A DNA stretch of 64,000 bases from Alphaproteobacteria bacterium (GTDB lineage Bacteria; Pseudomonadota; Alphaproteobacteria; JAEULC01): assembly GCA_020851015.1 (NCBI GenBank), contig JADZDN010000193.1:1-64000 (forward strand). Direction: 5' to 3'. Shown here one piece after another: positions 44,114-52,877 of this stretch (positions are counted from its first letter, which is position 1; the number at the start of each line of letters is the position of its first letter). The position numbers and the translations under genes were made by a program. Below the pieces are notes generated by a model that saw only the letters and a program-made list of their open reading frames with translations, did no database searches and was not told the origin of the DNA.

Positions 44114-45223
44114 ATGAAGGCATTTCGCTTCAAGATTTACGAGGCGTTCCTGGTTTATCCACCGGGGCAGGAGGTGCACACCGCCGCCTCTGGCCATGTC
44201 GCCGCACTGCATGAAATCTTCGCCGAGATCGAGGATCGCCAGGCGGGGCTGATCGGGGTGGGCGAGGTGCGCGCCAACATCGAATTCATCTCCGGCACGC
44301 CCGAAGCGGACGTTGCGCCGCGGGCCATCGCGCTTCTGAAGGCCGTCGCCGACTCGTCGACGCACGCTGCCCTGGAGTCGGGCTTTGCCCAGGCAAGGAG
44401 TCGTTTTCCTAAAATCAGCCAGGCCATCATCGAAAACACGCTGGTCGACCTGGCGGCCAAGCGTGGCGGCGTCACGGCGGCGGAGATCCTAGGCGGCGTT
44501 TGGAAGCCTTCGGTCCCCTGCAACCAGTGCGTTTTCTGGGGTGCGGATTCGGCGATGAAGGCCAATTTCGAAATGTACCTGGCGCAGGGGTTCCGCCGGA
44601 TAAAGCTCCGCGTGGGAATCGGGACGACCGAGGATGATGTGCGGCGCCTGCAGTGGATGCGCGAGCGCGGCGGCCCGGAAATCGAACTTTCTATCGACGC
44701 CAATGGCGCATGGGATGCCGATATGGCGCTGACCAACATCGACCGGCTCCGCCGTTTCGACATCAAGTATGTCGAGCAACCGACGCACAAGGGCGACTGG
44801 GATGGGCTTGAACGCGTCGCGCGCGAATCCGGTCTCGACGTAATGATCGACGAAGGGCTGCAGACGGACGACGACGTGGCGCGGGTCTGCGCCAACAAGG
44901 GGCGCATTTCCGCGCATCTGAAGATCGCCAAGGCCGGGGGTGCGGCGGCCCTGGTTGCGATCGGCCGCCGCTTCGACCAAAGCGGCGTGTCCTATGTCAT
45001 GGGGCAGATGAACGAAGGTGCATTGGCGACGGCGATTGCCGTGCAGGCCGGCATGGCGCTGAAGCCGCGGGTAGGCGAGTTATACGGCGCCCTTGGCATC
45101 CTGAACGACCCCGGTGATGGCGTGACCTATGGCCCTGGCAGCGTGTCGGTTGCGTGCCGCGCGGGCGCCGGTTCAAGTCTGCGCCACGACAGGCTTTCAC
45201 TGCTTTGGGACAGCGATGCCTGA
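44114..45223 (+). CDS. Enolase-superfamily enzyme (mandelate racemase / muconate lactonizing type)
   Basis: A 369-residue enolase-superfamily protein. Metal ligands fit D195 (SIDANGAW), E221 (YVEQP) and D246 or E247 (MIDEG); K164 (RIKLRVG) and K270 or K273 (LKIAKAGG) fit the paired lysines of the MLE-type branch, which includes dipeptide epimerases, o-succinylbenzoate synthases and N-acyl amino-acid racemases. It abstracts the proton alpha to a carboxylate. ATG 44114 is the only start giving a normal N-terminus. It is divergent from the aminotransferase and is followed, by overlap or close spacing, by a TPP enzyme and a dioxygenase. An amino-acid or sugar-acid epimerisation role is plausible. 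Confidence 0.9.
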   Translation: MKAFRFKIYEAFLVYPPGQEVHTAASGHVAALHEIFAEIEDRQAGLIGVGEVRANIEFISGTPEADVAPRAIALLKAVADSSTHAALESGFAQARSRFPKISQAIIENTLVDLAAKRGGVTAAEILGGVWKPSVPCNQCVFWGADSAMKANFEMYLAQGFRRIKLRVGIGTTEDDVRRLQWMRERGGPEIELSIDANGAWDADMALTNIDRLRRFDIKYVEQPTHKGDWDGLERVARESGLDVMIDEGLQTDDDVARVCANKGRISAHLKIAKAGGAAALVAIGRRFDQSGVSYVMGQMNEGALATAIAVQAGMALKPRVGELYGALGILNDPGDGVTYGPGSVSVACRAGAGSSLRHDRLSLLWDSDA

Positions 45224-45275
45224 TGGAATCGCGATCGCGCTTCAACCAAGAAACGCGCTGTCGGGAGGGGTCCGC

Positions 45276-46946
45276 TTGACCGTGTCGCTCAGCCGATACC
45301 TGGTCGCCGCCCTCGCGGCCAGTGGCGTCGACCGCGCGTACTGCGTTCCGGGCGAAAGCTTTCTGCCGGTGCTCGATGCGCTCTATGACAGCGCAATCGA
45401 GCTGGTGACCTGCTGTCACGAGAGCTCGGCCGGCTTCATGGCGCTTGCCGATGGCCGGCTGACGGGCGTACCGGGGGTCTGCCTGGTCAGCCGCGGTCCC
45501 GGCGCGACGAATGCATCGATCGCGGTGCATACCGCGCAGCAGGACGGCGTGCCAATGGTCCTGTTCATCGGGCAGGTGCCACGCCGGAACCTGCGCCGCG
45601 GCGCCTTCCAGGAAATCGACTACGCCGCGATGTTCGGCGGCATGGCCAAATGGGTGGTCGAAATACGGGATCCGGAGCAGCTTCCCGCCGCCCTTGCGCG
45701 GGCGTTGCATGTCGCCATCAGCGGCGTGCCCGGTCCGGTGGTGATATCGCTGCCCGAAGACGTGCTGGAAGAACCGATTGCCGATAGGGATCCGCGTCCC
45801 GCCGAACGCGTCCGAACCGCACCGGACGCGGCGGCTATCGAACAGGTCAAGGAATGGCTTCAGGCGGCAGAGCGTCCGCTCATTGTTGCCGGCGGCGAGT
45901 TGGGTGGCGGCGGCGGGCGCGACGCGTTGAGGGAAATGGCCGCCGCGCACGGCGTCCCGGTCATCGTCAGCTTTCGTCGCCAAGACCTCTTCGACAACGA
46001 TCATCCCTTGTTCGCCGGCGAGCTTGGCATCTTCAACACCAAGCCGCAGATCGAGGCACTGCGCTCCGCCGACCTGATCATCGCTGCCGGCACGCGGCTC
46101 AACGACCTCACCACGCACGGCTTTACCTTCCCCGGCTCGCCCTACGCGCCGCAGCGCTTCGTGCATGTTTACGACGACCCGGCGGTGATCGGTCTCCATG
46201 TGAAGCCCGATATGGGCGTGGCCTGCTCGTCGGAAGCCTTTCTTTCAGCATTGGCGCGATACCGGACGAACGCGCCCGCGCGCCGCGTCGCCTGGGCGGA
46301 GCGACTGCGCGCATTCCAGGTCGCCAACGCGGCCTGGACCAAACGCACCGCGCCGGACGGCGTGGTGTTCGGCAACGTGACCACCGCTTTGAGCCGGCGG
46401 GTGAAGGACGACGCAATCATCGTACTCGATGCCGGTACCTCGGCGGCGCTGACCTATCGCTATTTCCCGTTCCGGCCGCCGATGCGGCTGCTGGCGACGA
46501 TCGGCGGCCCGATGGGGTTCGGCGTGCCGGCCTCGGTATCGACCGCGATGCGCTACCCCGGGCGGCAAATCGTCTGCATCGCCGGCGACGGCGGCTTCCT
46601 GATGACCGGCAACGAGCTCTTGGCGGCGGTGCAGCGAAAGCTGCCGATTTGCGTGATCGTTGCCAACAACGGCAGCCTCGGCTCGATCCGGGTGCATCAG
46701 GAGCGGATGTTCCCCGGCCGCGTCATCGGCACCGGGCTCAACTCGCCGGATTTCGCGGCGCTCGCAGCCGCCTTTGGCTGCAAGAGCCTGGTGATTTCGC
46801 GGGAAGACGATATAGAGCCGATCCTCGACGCGGCCCTCGCCCACCCTGGCCCCATGCTGGTGGAGGTGAAGGCCAGCCTTTCCGCGGTGCTGCCGGTCGC
46901 CACGCCGTCAGGCAAATCGGAGTCGATCCATGCAAGCGCCCGTTGA
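45276..46946 (+). CDS. Acetolactate-synthase-like TPP-dependent enzyme
   Basis: A 556-residue TPP enzyme: YCVPGESFLPVLDALYD N-terminal segment, activating Glu E49 in TCCHESSAGFMALADG, LVSRGPGATNASI, and the TPP/Mg motif IAGDGGFLMTGNELLAA with NNGSLG. TTG 45276 is preferred: GGAGG lies 7 bases upstream and the N-terminus TVSLSRYLVAAL matches family proteins; ATG 45216, overlapping the enolase-family stop, would add 20 residues. It probably decarboxylates or ligates a 2-oxo acid rather than making acetolactate, since no regulatory subunit is present. It is the middle gene of a plus-strand operon with the enolase-superfamily enzyme and the dioxygenase. Confidence 0.9.
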   Translation: MTVSLSRYLVAALAASGVDRAYCVPGESFLPVLDALYDSAIELVTCCHESSAGFMALADGRLTGVPGVCLVSRGPGATNASIAVHTAQQDGVPMVLFIGQVPRRNLRRGAFQEIDYAAMFGGMAKWVVEIRDPEQLPAALARALHVAISGVPGPVVISLPEDVLEEPIADRDPRPAERVRTAPDAAAIEQVKEWLQAAERPLIVAGGELGGGGGRDALREMAAAHGVPVIVSFRRQDLFDNDHPLFAGELGIFNTKPQIEALRSADLIIAAGTRLNDLTTHGFTFPGSPYAPQRFVHVYDDPAVIGLHVKPDMGVACSSEAFLSALARYRTNAPARRVAWAERLRAFQVANAAWTKRTAPDGVVFGNVTTALSRRVKDDAIIVLDAGTSAALTYRYFPFRPPMRLLATIGGPMGFGVPASVSTAMRYPGRQIVCIAGDGGFLMTGNELLAAVQRKLPICVIVANNGSLGSIRVHQERMFPGRVIGTGLNSPDFAALAAAFGCKSLVISREDDIEPILDAALAHPGPMLVEVKASLSAVLPVATPSGKSESIHASAR

Positions 46947-48012
46947 TCCGGTCCCTCATCGCGGACAGCCGCCTCGCTACCAGTTGATCGACGAACCCGC
47001 GGCTTGGCTCGGCCGCGACCTGGCGAAGCGTCCCGACCTGTGGATCGAACGGCTTTCCGCCGCGGACAATGCGGAGATCGCAGCAGCGGTCGAGGCGACC
47101 CAGGCGCGCGGCACGCCGATCGAGAAGTTGCTGCGGGAAGAATTCCCGCTGCCTACTCTTGGCCCCCGGCTGGATGCCTTGCGCAAGGAGGTCGTCCATG
47201 GCCGCGGCTTCGTGCTGCTGCGGGGCCTGGCGATCGTCGACCGCCCGATCGCATACGCGGCAACCGCGTACTGGGGCATCGGGAGCTATTTCGGCCGCGC
47301 GCGCTCGCAGAATTCGCGGGGCCATCTGCTCGGCCACGTCCGCAGCCAGGGACTTTCGACCGCCGATCCCACCGTTCGTTCCTATCAGACGACGGAGCGG
47401 CAGACCTTCCACATCGATTCCTGCGACATCGTTGGTTTGCTGTGCGTGCGTCCGGCCAAGCGCGGCGGCGAATCGAAGATCGCCAGCTCGATCAGCATCT
47501 ACAACCGTATGGTCGAGGAACGTCCCGACCTGGTCGATCGCCTGTTCCTGCCGATGGTCAATGACCGGCGCGGCGAGGTCCCCGACGGCGCGCCGCCATG
47601 GTTCGTGATTCCCGTTTTCAACCGGTATCTCGGCTACCTGTCGGTATTCTACATCCGCCAGTACGTGATGTCGGCCCAGCGCTTTCCCGATGTGCCGCGC
47701 TTGACGCCCGCCGATGTGGAGGCGCTCGACTACTTCGACCGCCTATGCGACGACCCGGCAACGCGGCTGGACATGACTCTCGAGTCGGGCGACATGCAGT
47801 TCCTGCACAACCACACGGTCGTGCATGACCGGAATGCCTACGAGGATTGGCCGGAGCGCGAGCGCTGGCGGCATCTGTTGCGATTGTGGCTGGCGGCGCC
47901 CGATGGGCGCCCGTTGCCGCCGGTTTATGCCCAGCGCTTCGGCAGCGTCACGATCGGCGACCGGGGCGGCATCCTCTGCAAGGACACCATCCTCCACGTC
48001 GATCTCGCTTGA
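46930..48012 (+). CDS. TauD/TfdA-like Fe(II)/2-oxoglutarate-dependent dioxygenase
   Basis: A 360-residue protein with the double-stranded beta-helix of the TauD family. The iron triad is H161-I-D163 in TFHIDSCD and H299 in HTVVHDR, and an Arg about 13-18 residues later (RHLLRLWL) can hold 2-oxoglutarate. Such enzymes hydroxylate or desaturate small acids, including amino-acid derivatives such as gamma-butyrobetaine, taurine and clavaminate precursors. ATG 46930 overlaps the TPP gene by 17 bases, so it is translated from the same transcript. It converges on the Old-Yellow-type reductase gene with 18 bases between stops. Confidence 0.9.
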   Translation: MQAPVDPVPHRGQPPRYQLIDEPAAWLGRDLAKRPDLWIERLSAADNAEIAAAVEATQARGTPIEKLLREEFPLPTLGPRLDALRKEVVHGRGFVLLRGLAIVDRPIAYAATAYWGIGSYFGRARSQNSRGHLLGHVRSQGLSTADPTVRSYQTTERQTFHIDSCDIVGLLCVRPAKRGGESKIASSISIYNRMVEERPDLVDRLFLPMVNDRRGEVPDGAPPWFVIPVFNRYLGYLSVFYIRQYVMSAQRFPDVPRLTPADVEALDYFDRLCDDPATRLDMTLESGDMQFLHNHTVVHDRNAYEDWPERERWRHLLRLWLAAPDGRPLPPVYAQRFGSVTIGDRGGILCKDTILHVDLA

Positions 48013-48030
48013 GCGAAGCTTGCGGCGGCG

Positions 48031-50001
48031 TCAAATCTTGCGCGCCGTCATATGGCCTTCGTAGATCGCCTTCTCGATCTGACGGGGCGACTGGGCATCG
48101 CCGACGAGGTGCAGTTCCAGGGCAGGCGATTGGCGGCGCAGCGCGCGCCACAGGGAATCGTTCGGCCGGCCGCCACAGGCGGCTACCACGGTGGCGATGT
48201 CCAGGATCGGTGTCTCGCTGCGCGTAAGGACGTGACGCACCACTATTCCGTCCTCGGTCAGCTTCGACACCTCGCTGTCCACGATGAACGTCACGCCCTG
48301 GTCGAGCAACCGCTTGTAGAGCAGCCGCCACGTCATCAACTCCACCTGGACGCCGGGATAGCGTTTGGACGTCACCACGGTCACCTGGCGCCGCTGGCCA
48401 ACCAGCCAGTCGGCGACCGTCAGGCCCACCATGTCGCCCTTGGTGTCGAAAACGACCACCTTGTCGCCGATCGCTGCGCCGTCCAGCGCCGCACGCGCGG
48501 AAACCAGGCGATCGTTTCCGTCGTCGATGTCGGGAAGATGGGCCTCGGAGCCGGTGGCGATGATCACCGCGTCGGGATTTCGTGCCAGGATCGTCTCTGC
48601 CGTCGCTGTCTCGTTGCGGCAGATTTCCACCTGGCTGCGTTCCACTTCGCGAACCAGATGATCGGCGATCGCGCCGATTTCCGCCCTGCCGGGCGCGCGG
48701 CGCGCCAGTTGGATCTGCCCGCCCAGGTCGGCGCTTCGCTCGACGACGGTGACCCGGTGGCCCCGCAACGCGGCCACTCTTGCCGCTTCGAGCCCGGCGA
48801 CGCCGCCGCCGACCACCAGGACGCGCCGCGACGCGCCAGCCGGCGGCATCTCGGGCAGCTCGTGCTCGCGCCCGCTTGTCGGGTCCTGGACGCAGCTGAT
48901 GTGCGAGCCCCGCATCAAGCGGCCGAGACAACCTTCGTTGATGCCGACGCAGTAGCGAATCTCGTTCAGGGCGCCGCGCCGCGCCTTCGCCGGCAAATCG
49001 CGATCGGCGATCAGCGCGCGCGTCATGCCGACCAGGTCGGCATCGCCGGACTCCAGCACCGCTTCCGCGTCGCGCGGGTCCGTGATTCGGCCGACACAGA
49101 TCACCGGCACCGAAACCGCCTCGCGGATGCCGCGCGACAAGCGACGCATGTGGCCGCTGCGGGTGTACATCGGCGCGTAATGGTTGGCTTGCGACCATGA
49201 GGACAGGTCGGAACCCGAAGTCACGTTGACGTAGTCGAGCTTTCCGGCGGCGACGATCGCCTTCGCGGCTTGGCGCGTCTCGTCGAGCGACAACCCGCCG
49301 GGGTAGTCCTCCTCCGCGCTGATCCGCAGGCCGACGACGAAGTCCGGCCCGACCGCCGTTCGCACCGCGCCGGCTATGTCGCGGGCGAAGCGCAACCGGC
49401 CTTCCAGCAATCCCCCATAGGCGTCGTTGCGCTGGTTGGTGAGCGGCGACAGGAACTGCTGGATCAGATTCCCGTGGCCGCCATGCAGTTCAACGCCATC
49501 CAATCCGCCCTGCCGCGCCCGCCTGGCGGCGGCGGCGAAGGCGTCGACGATCTCGTCGATTTCCCCTTGATCCAGCGCGTGCGGAGTCTCGTTGTTCAGT
49601 TCGGAGTCGACGGATGACGGCGCGACGACGCGGCCCCACGGGCCGGCGGCGCCCGACAGGGCGCCGGCGTGGTTCAGCTGGGCGAAGATCCGGGCGCCAT
49701 AGAGATGCACCGCATCGGCCACCCGCCGATAGGGTTCGAGAACCGATTCGTCCCAGTTCGCCAGCGCTGGCATCAGCTTCGAGGTCGATGTCGGATGCAC
49801 GCTGGTCGAGCCGGTGATAATCAAGCCGACGCCACCGCGCGCGCGGGCGGCATAGTAGGCGATCACGCGCGCGCCGATCGCCGTGCCGTCGGTCAGACCC
49901 GTGCTGTGCCCGGTGCTTACGATGCGATTGCGCAGGGTGATTCCGCCGAGCTGCAGCGGCGAGAACAGGCGGGCTAGCGCGGACGGTGGCGACACTTCCA
50001 T
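48031..50001 (-). CDS. NADH:flavin oxidoreductase, Old Yellow Enzyme / dienoyl-CoA-reductase type, with altered Fe-S motif
   Basis: A 656-residue, three-part protein: FMN TIM-barrel (about 10-340; LHGGHGNLIQQFLSP), iron-sulfur segment and FAD/NAD domain (VLVVGGGVAGLEAARVAALRG). The barrel and layout match dienoyl-CoA reductase, trimethylamine dehydrogenase and N-methylproline demethylase. The four Cys of the 4Fe-4S motif should be CxxCxxxC-x11-C; here C351, C358 and C370 are present but the second is Ile354 (CVGINEGC), so the cluster may be missing, 3Fe-4S or held otherwise. ATG 50001 has AAGGTG 8 bases upstream. The promoter carries operator S6. A demethylase or C=C reductase role is possible. 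Confidence 0.88.
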   Translation of the reverse strand: MEVSPPSALARLFSPLQLGGITLRNRIVSTGHSTGLTDGTAIGARVIAYYAARARGGVGLIITGSTSVHPTSTSKLMPALANWDESVLEPYRRVADAVHLYGARIFAQLNHAGALSGAAGPWGRVVAPSSVDSELNNETPHALDQGEIDEIVDAFAAAARRARQGGLDGVELHGGHGNLIQQFLSPLTNQRNDAYGGLLEGRLRFARDIAGAVRTAVGPDFVVGLRISAEEDYPGGLSLDETRQAAKAIVAAGKLDYVNVTSGSDLSSWSQANHYAPMYTRSGHMRRLSRGIREAVSVPVICVGRITDPRDAEAVLESGDADLVGMTRALIADRDLPAKARRGALNEIRYCVGINEGCLGRLMRGSHISCVQDPTSGREHELPEMPPAGASRRVLVVGGGVAGLEAARVAALRGHRVTVVERSADLGGQIQLARRAPGRAEIGAIADHLVREVERSQVEICRNETATAETILARNPDAVIIATGSEAHLPDIDDGNDRLVSARAALDGAAIGDKVVVFDTKGDMVGLTVADWLVGQRRQVTVVTSKRYPGVQVELMTWRLLYKRLLDQGVTFIVDSEVSKLTEDGIVVRHVLTRSETPILDIATVVAACGGRPNDSLWRALRRQSPALELHLVGDAQSPRQIEKAIYEGHMTARKI

Positions 50002-50033
50002 GGCAAGGACACCTTGAACCACGCGCCCCGTGC

Positions 50034-50051
50034 GGTCAATATAACGTTTCA
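50034..50051 (-). promoter_or_regulatory. LacI-type operator S6 (50040-50051) with adjacent -35 TTGACC
   Basis: On the minus strand TGAAACGTTATA is followed directly by TTGACC; the -10 (CAAGGT, 17 bases on) is weak. It lies in the divergent gap between the OYE-type reductase and the M24 protein. It shares the 17-base block GTCAATATAACGTTTCA with S7 at 53858-53874. Confidence 0.6.
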
Positions 50052-50125
50052 TCGAAACCCGGGGTGCCCGTTCCGGCGGGCGCTGGCCGGCGCGTTCCCA
50101 TGTGTCCAGGATCGGAGGTCGCAAG

Positions 50126-51283
50126 GTGGCCAAATCGGATTTTCCCAGGGAAGAATTCCTCGAACGCCAGCAGCGCGTGCGGCGTGCCATTGCCGACGCG
50201 GGGCTCGACTGGCTCCTCGTGTTCCATCCCGTCTCGATCCATTGGCTGATAGGCTCGGACGCGAAGAGCTATCAGGCCTTCCAGTGCCTGCTGGTCGCAG
50301 CGGACGCCAAGCCATTGGTCATCATCACGCGCGGCGCAGAGCGCCAGGAGCTTCTTGACGAGGCGTTGATCGACGACGTGCGCACCTGGGGCGGCCCCGA
50401 ACCCGAGGACCCGCTCGTCCCGTTCGGCCGTCTGCTCGACGAACTTGGCGTCCGCGGCAAGCGGGTCGGCATGGAGGTGCCAGCCTACTATCTCCATCCG
50501 CACCACTATGTCCGGATCAAGGAGGCGCTGGGCAAGGCGCTGGTGGCCGAACCGACGAACCTGATCCACGACCTCAAGCTGGTGAAGTCGCCGCGCGAGA
50601 TCGCCTATGTGCGGGAGGCCAGCCGTATCGCCGACCTGGGCATGGCAGCCTGCATCGGCGCGGTGAAGGAGGGGTGCAGCGAGCTGGAAATCTCGGGCGC
50701 CGTCTACAACGCCATGCTCGGCGCCAATGGCGGGCTGCCAGCCAGCACCATCAACCTGGTGACCGGTGAACGGCTGGGCCTGCCGCACGGCGCACCGAGC
50801 CTGAGGCGCCTGAAGCGCGGCGACGGCGGCAACGTGGAATTCGGCGCCACGCATCGCCGCTATACCGTAACGATCGGGCGACAGTTTTGCCTGGGCGAAC
50901 CCACCCGGCGGATGCGCGAGCTTTACGACATCGTGCGTCGCGCCAGCGATGCGATGATCGCCGCGATCCGCCCCGGCGTGCGGGCCGTCGTTCCGCACGA
51001 AGCCGCGAAGAAGATCATCGCCGATGCGGGATACGACCAGTACCGCTTGCACACCAGCGGCTACGGCATCGCGCCGGGCTTTCCACCCGCCTGGGGCGAG
51101 CCAATCAACATGTTCGGGGGCAGCCCGTACACGATCGCGGCCGGCATGGTCCTGTCGGTGGAGCCACCGATCTTCATCGGGCCGGAAAAAGTCGGCGCGC
51201 GGATCATCGATGACGTGCTCGTCACCGACAATGGCGCCGAGCTCTTGTCCCGCTACACGCGCGACCTGATCGTCGTCGCCTGA
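50126..51283 (+). CDS. Peptidase M24 / creatinase-like hydrolase lacking the metal ligands
   Basis: A 385-residue pita-bread-fold protein with a creatinase-type N-terminal domain (LLVFHPVSIHWLIG) and C-terminal M24 domain. In metal-dependent members the first ligands lie in a DxG(x)n...D motif; here the stretch reads VEFGATHRRYTVTIGR, with Glu for the first Asp and no Asp at the second, and a His stands at GLPHG as in creatinase. This favours a metal-free creatinase or ectoine-hydrolase (DoeA)-like amidohydrolase over an Xaa-Pro peptidase. GTG 50126 has GGAGG 7 bases upstream; GTG 50102 is less likely. It is divergent from the OYE-type reductase across operator S6. Confidence 0.86.
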   Translation: MAKSDFPREEFLERQQRVRRAIADAGLDWLLVFHPVSIHWLIGSDAKSYQAFQCLLVAADAKPLVIITRGAERQELLDEALIDDVRTWGGPEPEDPLVPFGRLLDELGVRGKRVGMEVPAYYLHPHHYVRIKEALGKALVAEPTNLIHDLKLVKSPREIAYVREASRIADLGMAACIGAVKEGCSELEISGAVYNAMLGANGGLPASTINLVTGERLGLPHGAPSLRRLKRGDGGNVEFGATHRRYTVTIGRQFCLGEPTRRMRELYDIVRRASDAMIAAIRPGVRAVVPHEAAKKIIADAGYDQYRLHTSGYGIAPGFPPAWGEPINMFGGSPYTIAAGMVLSVEPPIFIGPEKVGARIIDDVLVTDNGAELLSRYTRDLIVVA

Positions 51284-51347
51284 GACATCCCGCGCCGCGG
51301 CCGGGCGGCGCCCAGCGGCGCGCCGGCCGTGACGCCTGCTTGCGACG

Positions 51348-51380
51348 TTATTACATTAAATCATATCACCTATAGATGAT
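51348..51380 (+). promoter_or_regulatory. AT-rich promoter/dyad before the luciferase-like gene
   Basis: TTATTA (51348-51353), 17 bases, TATAGA (51371-51376) forms a weak promoter; ATCAT (51360-51364) and ATGAT (51376-51380) are the arms of an inverted repeat across it. The AT-rich run stands out from the GC-rich surroundings and lies 72 bases before the start codon, so a separate regulator may act here. Confidence 0.4.
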
Positions 51381-51451
51381 GTGTGTTGGACGCAGGGGCT
51401 CGCCGCCGCCTAGCATCGCCGCCCCAACCGGAGCATGGAGGCACGCCCGCA

Positions 51452-52516
51452 ATGGACTTTGGCTTGATGACGCAAATCCAGATGCCACGTCCGTGGACCG
51501 CAACCACGGAGCGCGAGGGATTCTGGAACGGCCTTGAGCAGGTCGTTGCCGCCGAGGCGTCCGGTTTCAAGTATTTCTGGATCACCGAACAGCATTTCTT
51601 CATCGAGGTGGGCCACTGCTCTTGTCCCGACATGGTGCTCGCGGCGCTGAGCCAGCGGACCAAGACCATCCGCCTCGGCTTCGGGGTGATCCTGATGACC
51701 TGCCACAACCCCTTCATGATCGCCGAGCGCGTCGGCATGCTGGACGTGCTGAGCAAGGGACGCTGCGAGTTTGGCGCCGGGCGGGGCACCTCGCCCTACA
51801 TGGTAGAGGGCCTTGGTTTCGATCCCAAGGTCGGTCGCGACGTCGGCCGCGAGTCGCTCGAGGCGGTGGTCAGCATGCTGACGCACGAGAAGTTTCCGGG
51901 CCACAAAGGCAAGCATTTCGACCTGCCGTCGCGCCATGTCGTGCCGCACCCGCTGCAACGCCCGCACCCGCCGATCTGGGTTGCGGCCTCGAATCTCGAA
52001 ACCTACGAACATGCAGCCCGCCAGGGGCTCGGCGTCATCGGCGTCACGCGCAATACGCCGGAAGAAACCAAGCCCTGGATCGCCGCCTACAAGGCCGCGA
52101 CCAAGAACGCGGACCCTTTGGGATTCGTCGCCAAGGCGCCAAACCCGAAGAACGGCGTATTCGGCATCGCTTGCTGCGACAAGGACGACCGCCTGGCGCG
52201 CGACGTGGCATGCGCCGCCGCGCGTTGGTACTACGGCGACAACGATGCCGAGCTCAATGCCAACCGTTTCGCGACGGCTGGCGGCGTCGGCAAGATCAAC
52301 GACAAGGTCGCGACCCGCACCAATGACGAGTTGCTGGCGGATGCCATGGTGTTCGGCGGCAATCCGGATTCAATTTCGCGCCAGGTCGAGCGCTGGGCAA
52401 AGGTCGGCCTGGACCAGATGATCTTCATGATCCAAGCGGGCAAGTCGACGCATGATCAGGTCATGCGCACGATCGAACTGGTCGGCGAAAAGGTGATCCC
52501 GCGCTTCGCCAACTAG
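51452..52516 (+). CDS. LLM-class flavin-dependent oxidoreductase (luciferase-like monooxygenase)
   Basis: A 354-residue TIM-barrel flavoprotein of the bacterial luciferase superfamily: MDFGLMTQIQMPRPW start, TRTKTIRLGFGVILMTCHNPF-type core beta strand and GRCEFGAGRGTSPYMVEG loop. It uses reduced FMN or F420 and O2 to oxygenate or oxidise small substrates; no flavin reductase gene is adjacent. ATG 51452 has GGAGG 10 bases upstream. It has its own AT-rich promoter and is followed by a bidirectional hairpin, so it forms a single-gene unit between the M24 protein and the DpaA-like pair. Substrate unknown. Confidence 0.88.
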   Translation: MDFGLMTQIQMPRPWTATTEREGFWNGLEQVVAAEASGFKYFWITEQHFFIEVGHCSCPDMVLAALSQRTKTIRLGFGVILMTCHNPFMIAERVGMLDVLSKGRCEFGAGRGTSPYMVEGLGFDPKVGRDVGRESLEAVVSMLTHEKFPGHKGKHFDLPSRHVVPHPLQRPHPPIWVAASNLETYEHAARQGLGVIGVTRNTPEETKPWIAAYKAATKNADPLGFVAKAPNPKNGVFGIACCDKDDRLARDVACAAARWYYGDNDAELNANRFATAGGVGKINDKVATRTNDELLADAMVFGGNPDSISRQVERWAKVGLDQMIFMIQAGKSTHDQVMRTIELVGEKVIPRFAN

Positions 52517-52530
52517 CCGCCTGGCTGCCG

Positions 52531-52554
52531 GCCGGCCGATCTCCGTCGGCCGGC
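52531..52554. terminator. Bidirectional hairpin between convergent genes
   Basis: GCCGGCCGA and TCGGCCGGC form a perfect 9-base stem with a 6-base loop, 14 bases after the luciferase-like stop and 2 bases before the stop of the opposing small gene. No T-run, but strength and position indicate a two-way terminator. Confidence 0.6.
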
Positions 52555-52556
52555 GA

Positions 52557-52877
52557 TCAGTCGTGCGCGCCCAGCCAGACGACATGGGCGCGCACCATGG
52601 CTGGATTCCCGCGGGTCCAGCCGTGCTTCGCCGCGAAAGCGAGCATCTTGGCAAAGCCCTCGTTCCACGGCCCTGGCTGCGACGCGGGGGCATGATTTCG
52701 CAGCCACTGCTCCGATACCCAGGCAATTTCGGGCCCCTCAAGTTCGGCGACGTCGCGAAGTGCGCGCCTTACCCGTTCGACATCACCCGGCTCCGCTTCG
52801 ACGGCGAGGCGGAAGCGCCCGAAATCGCTTGGATCGTCCAACAGGACTCGCAAGTCCCGATCAACGCGTACCTGCAT
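52557..52877 (-). CDS. Small protein of unknown function, coupled to the DpaA-like gene
   Basis: A 106-residue acidic-to-neutral protein I do not recognise. It starts at ATG 52877 with a strong GGAGG 6 bases upstream, and overlaps the end of the DpaA-like gene by 17 bases, which is typical of translationally coupled genes. No signal peptide or membrane segment is visible. The N-terminal half (MQVRVDRDLRVLLDDPSDFG) looks like a small alpha/beta fold and the C-terminal half has conserved-looking Trp/Gly positions (GWTRGNPAMVRAHVVWLG). It could be an accessory subunit or a separate enzyme of the same pathway; it is ended by the bidirectional hairpin. Confidence 0.7.
   Translation of the reverse strand: MQVRVDRDLRVLLDDPSDFGRFRLAVEAEPGDVERVRRALRDVAELEGPEIAWVSEQWLRNHAPASQPGPWNEGFAKMLAFAAKHGWTRGNPAMVRAHVVWLGAHD

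Noticed and set aside
50002..50190. An extended N-terminus of the OYE-type reductase starting at 50190 or at ATG 50052
   Set aside because: The ATG at 50052 is the ATG of the operator sequence itself (ATG-AAA-CGT-TAT) and the added residues have no family counterpart. ATG 50001 has a ribosome site and gives the normal length.
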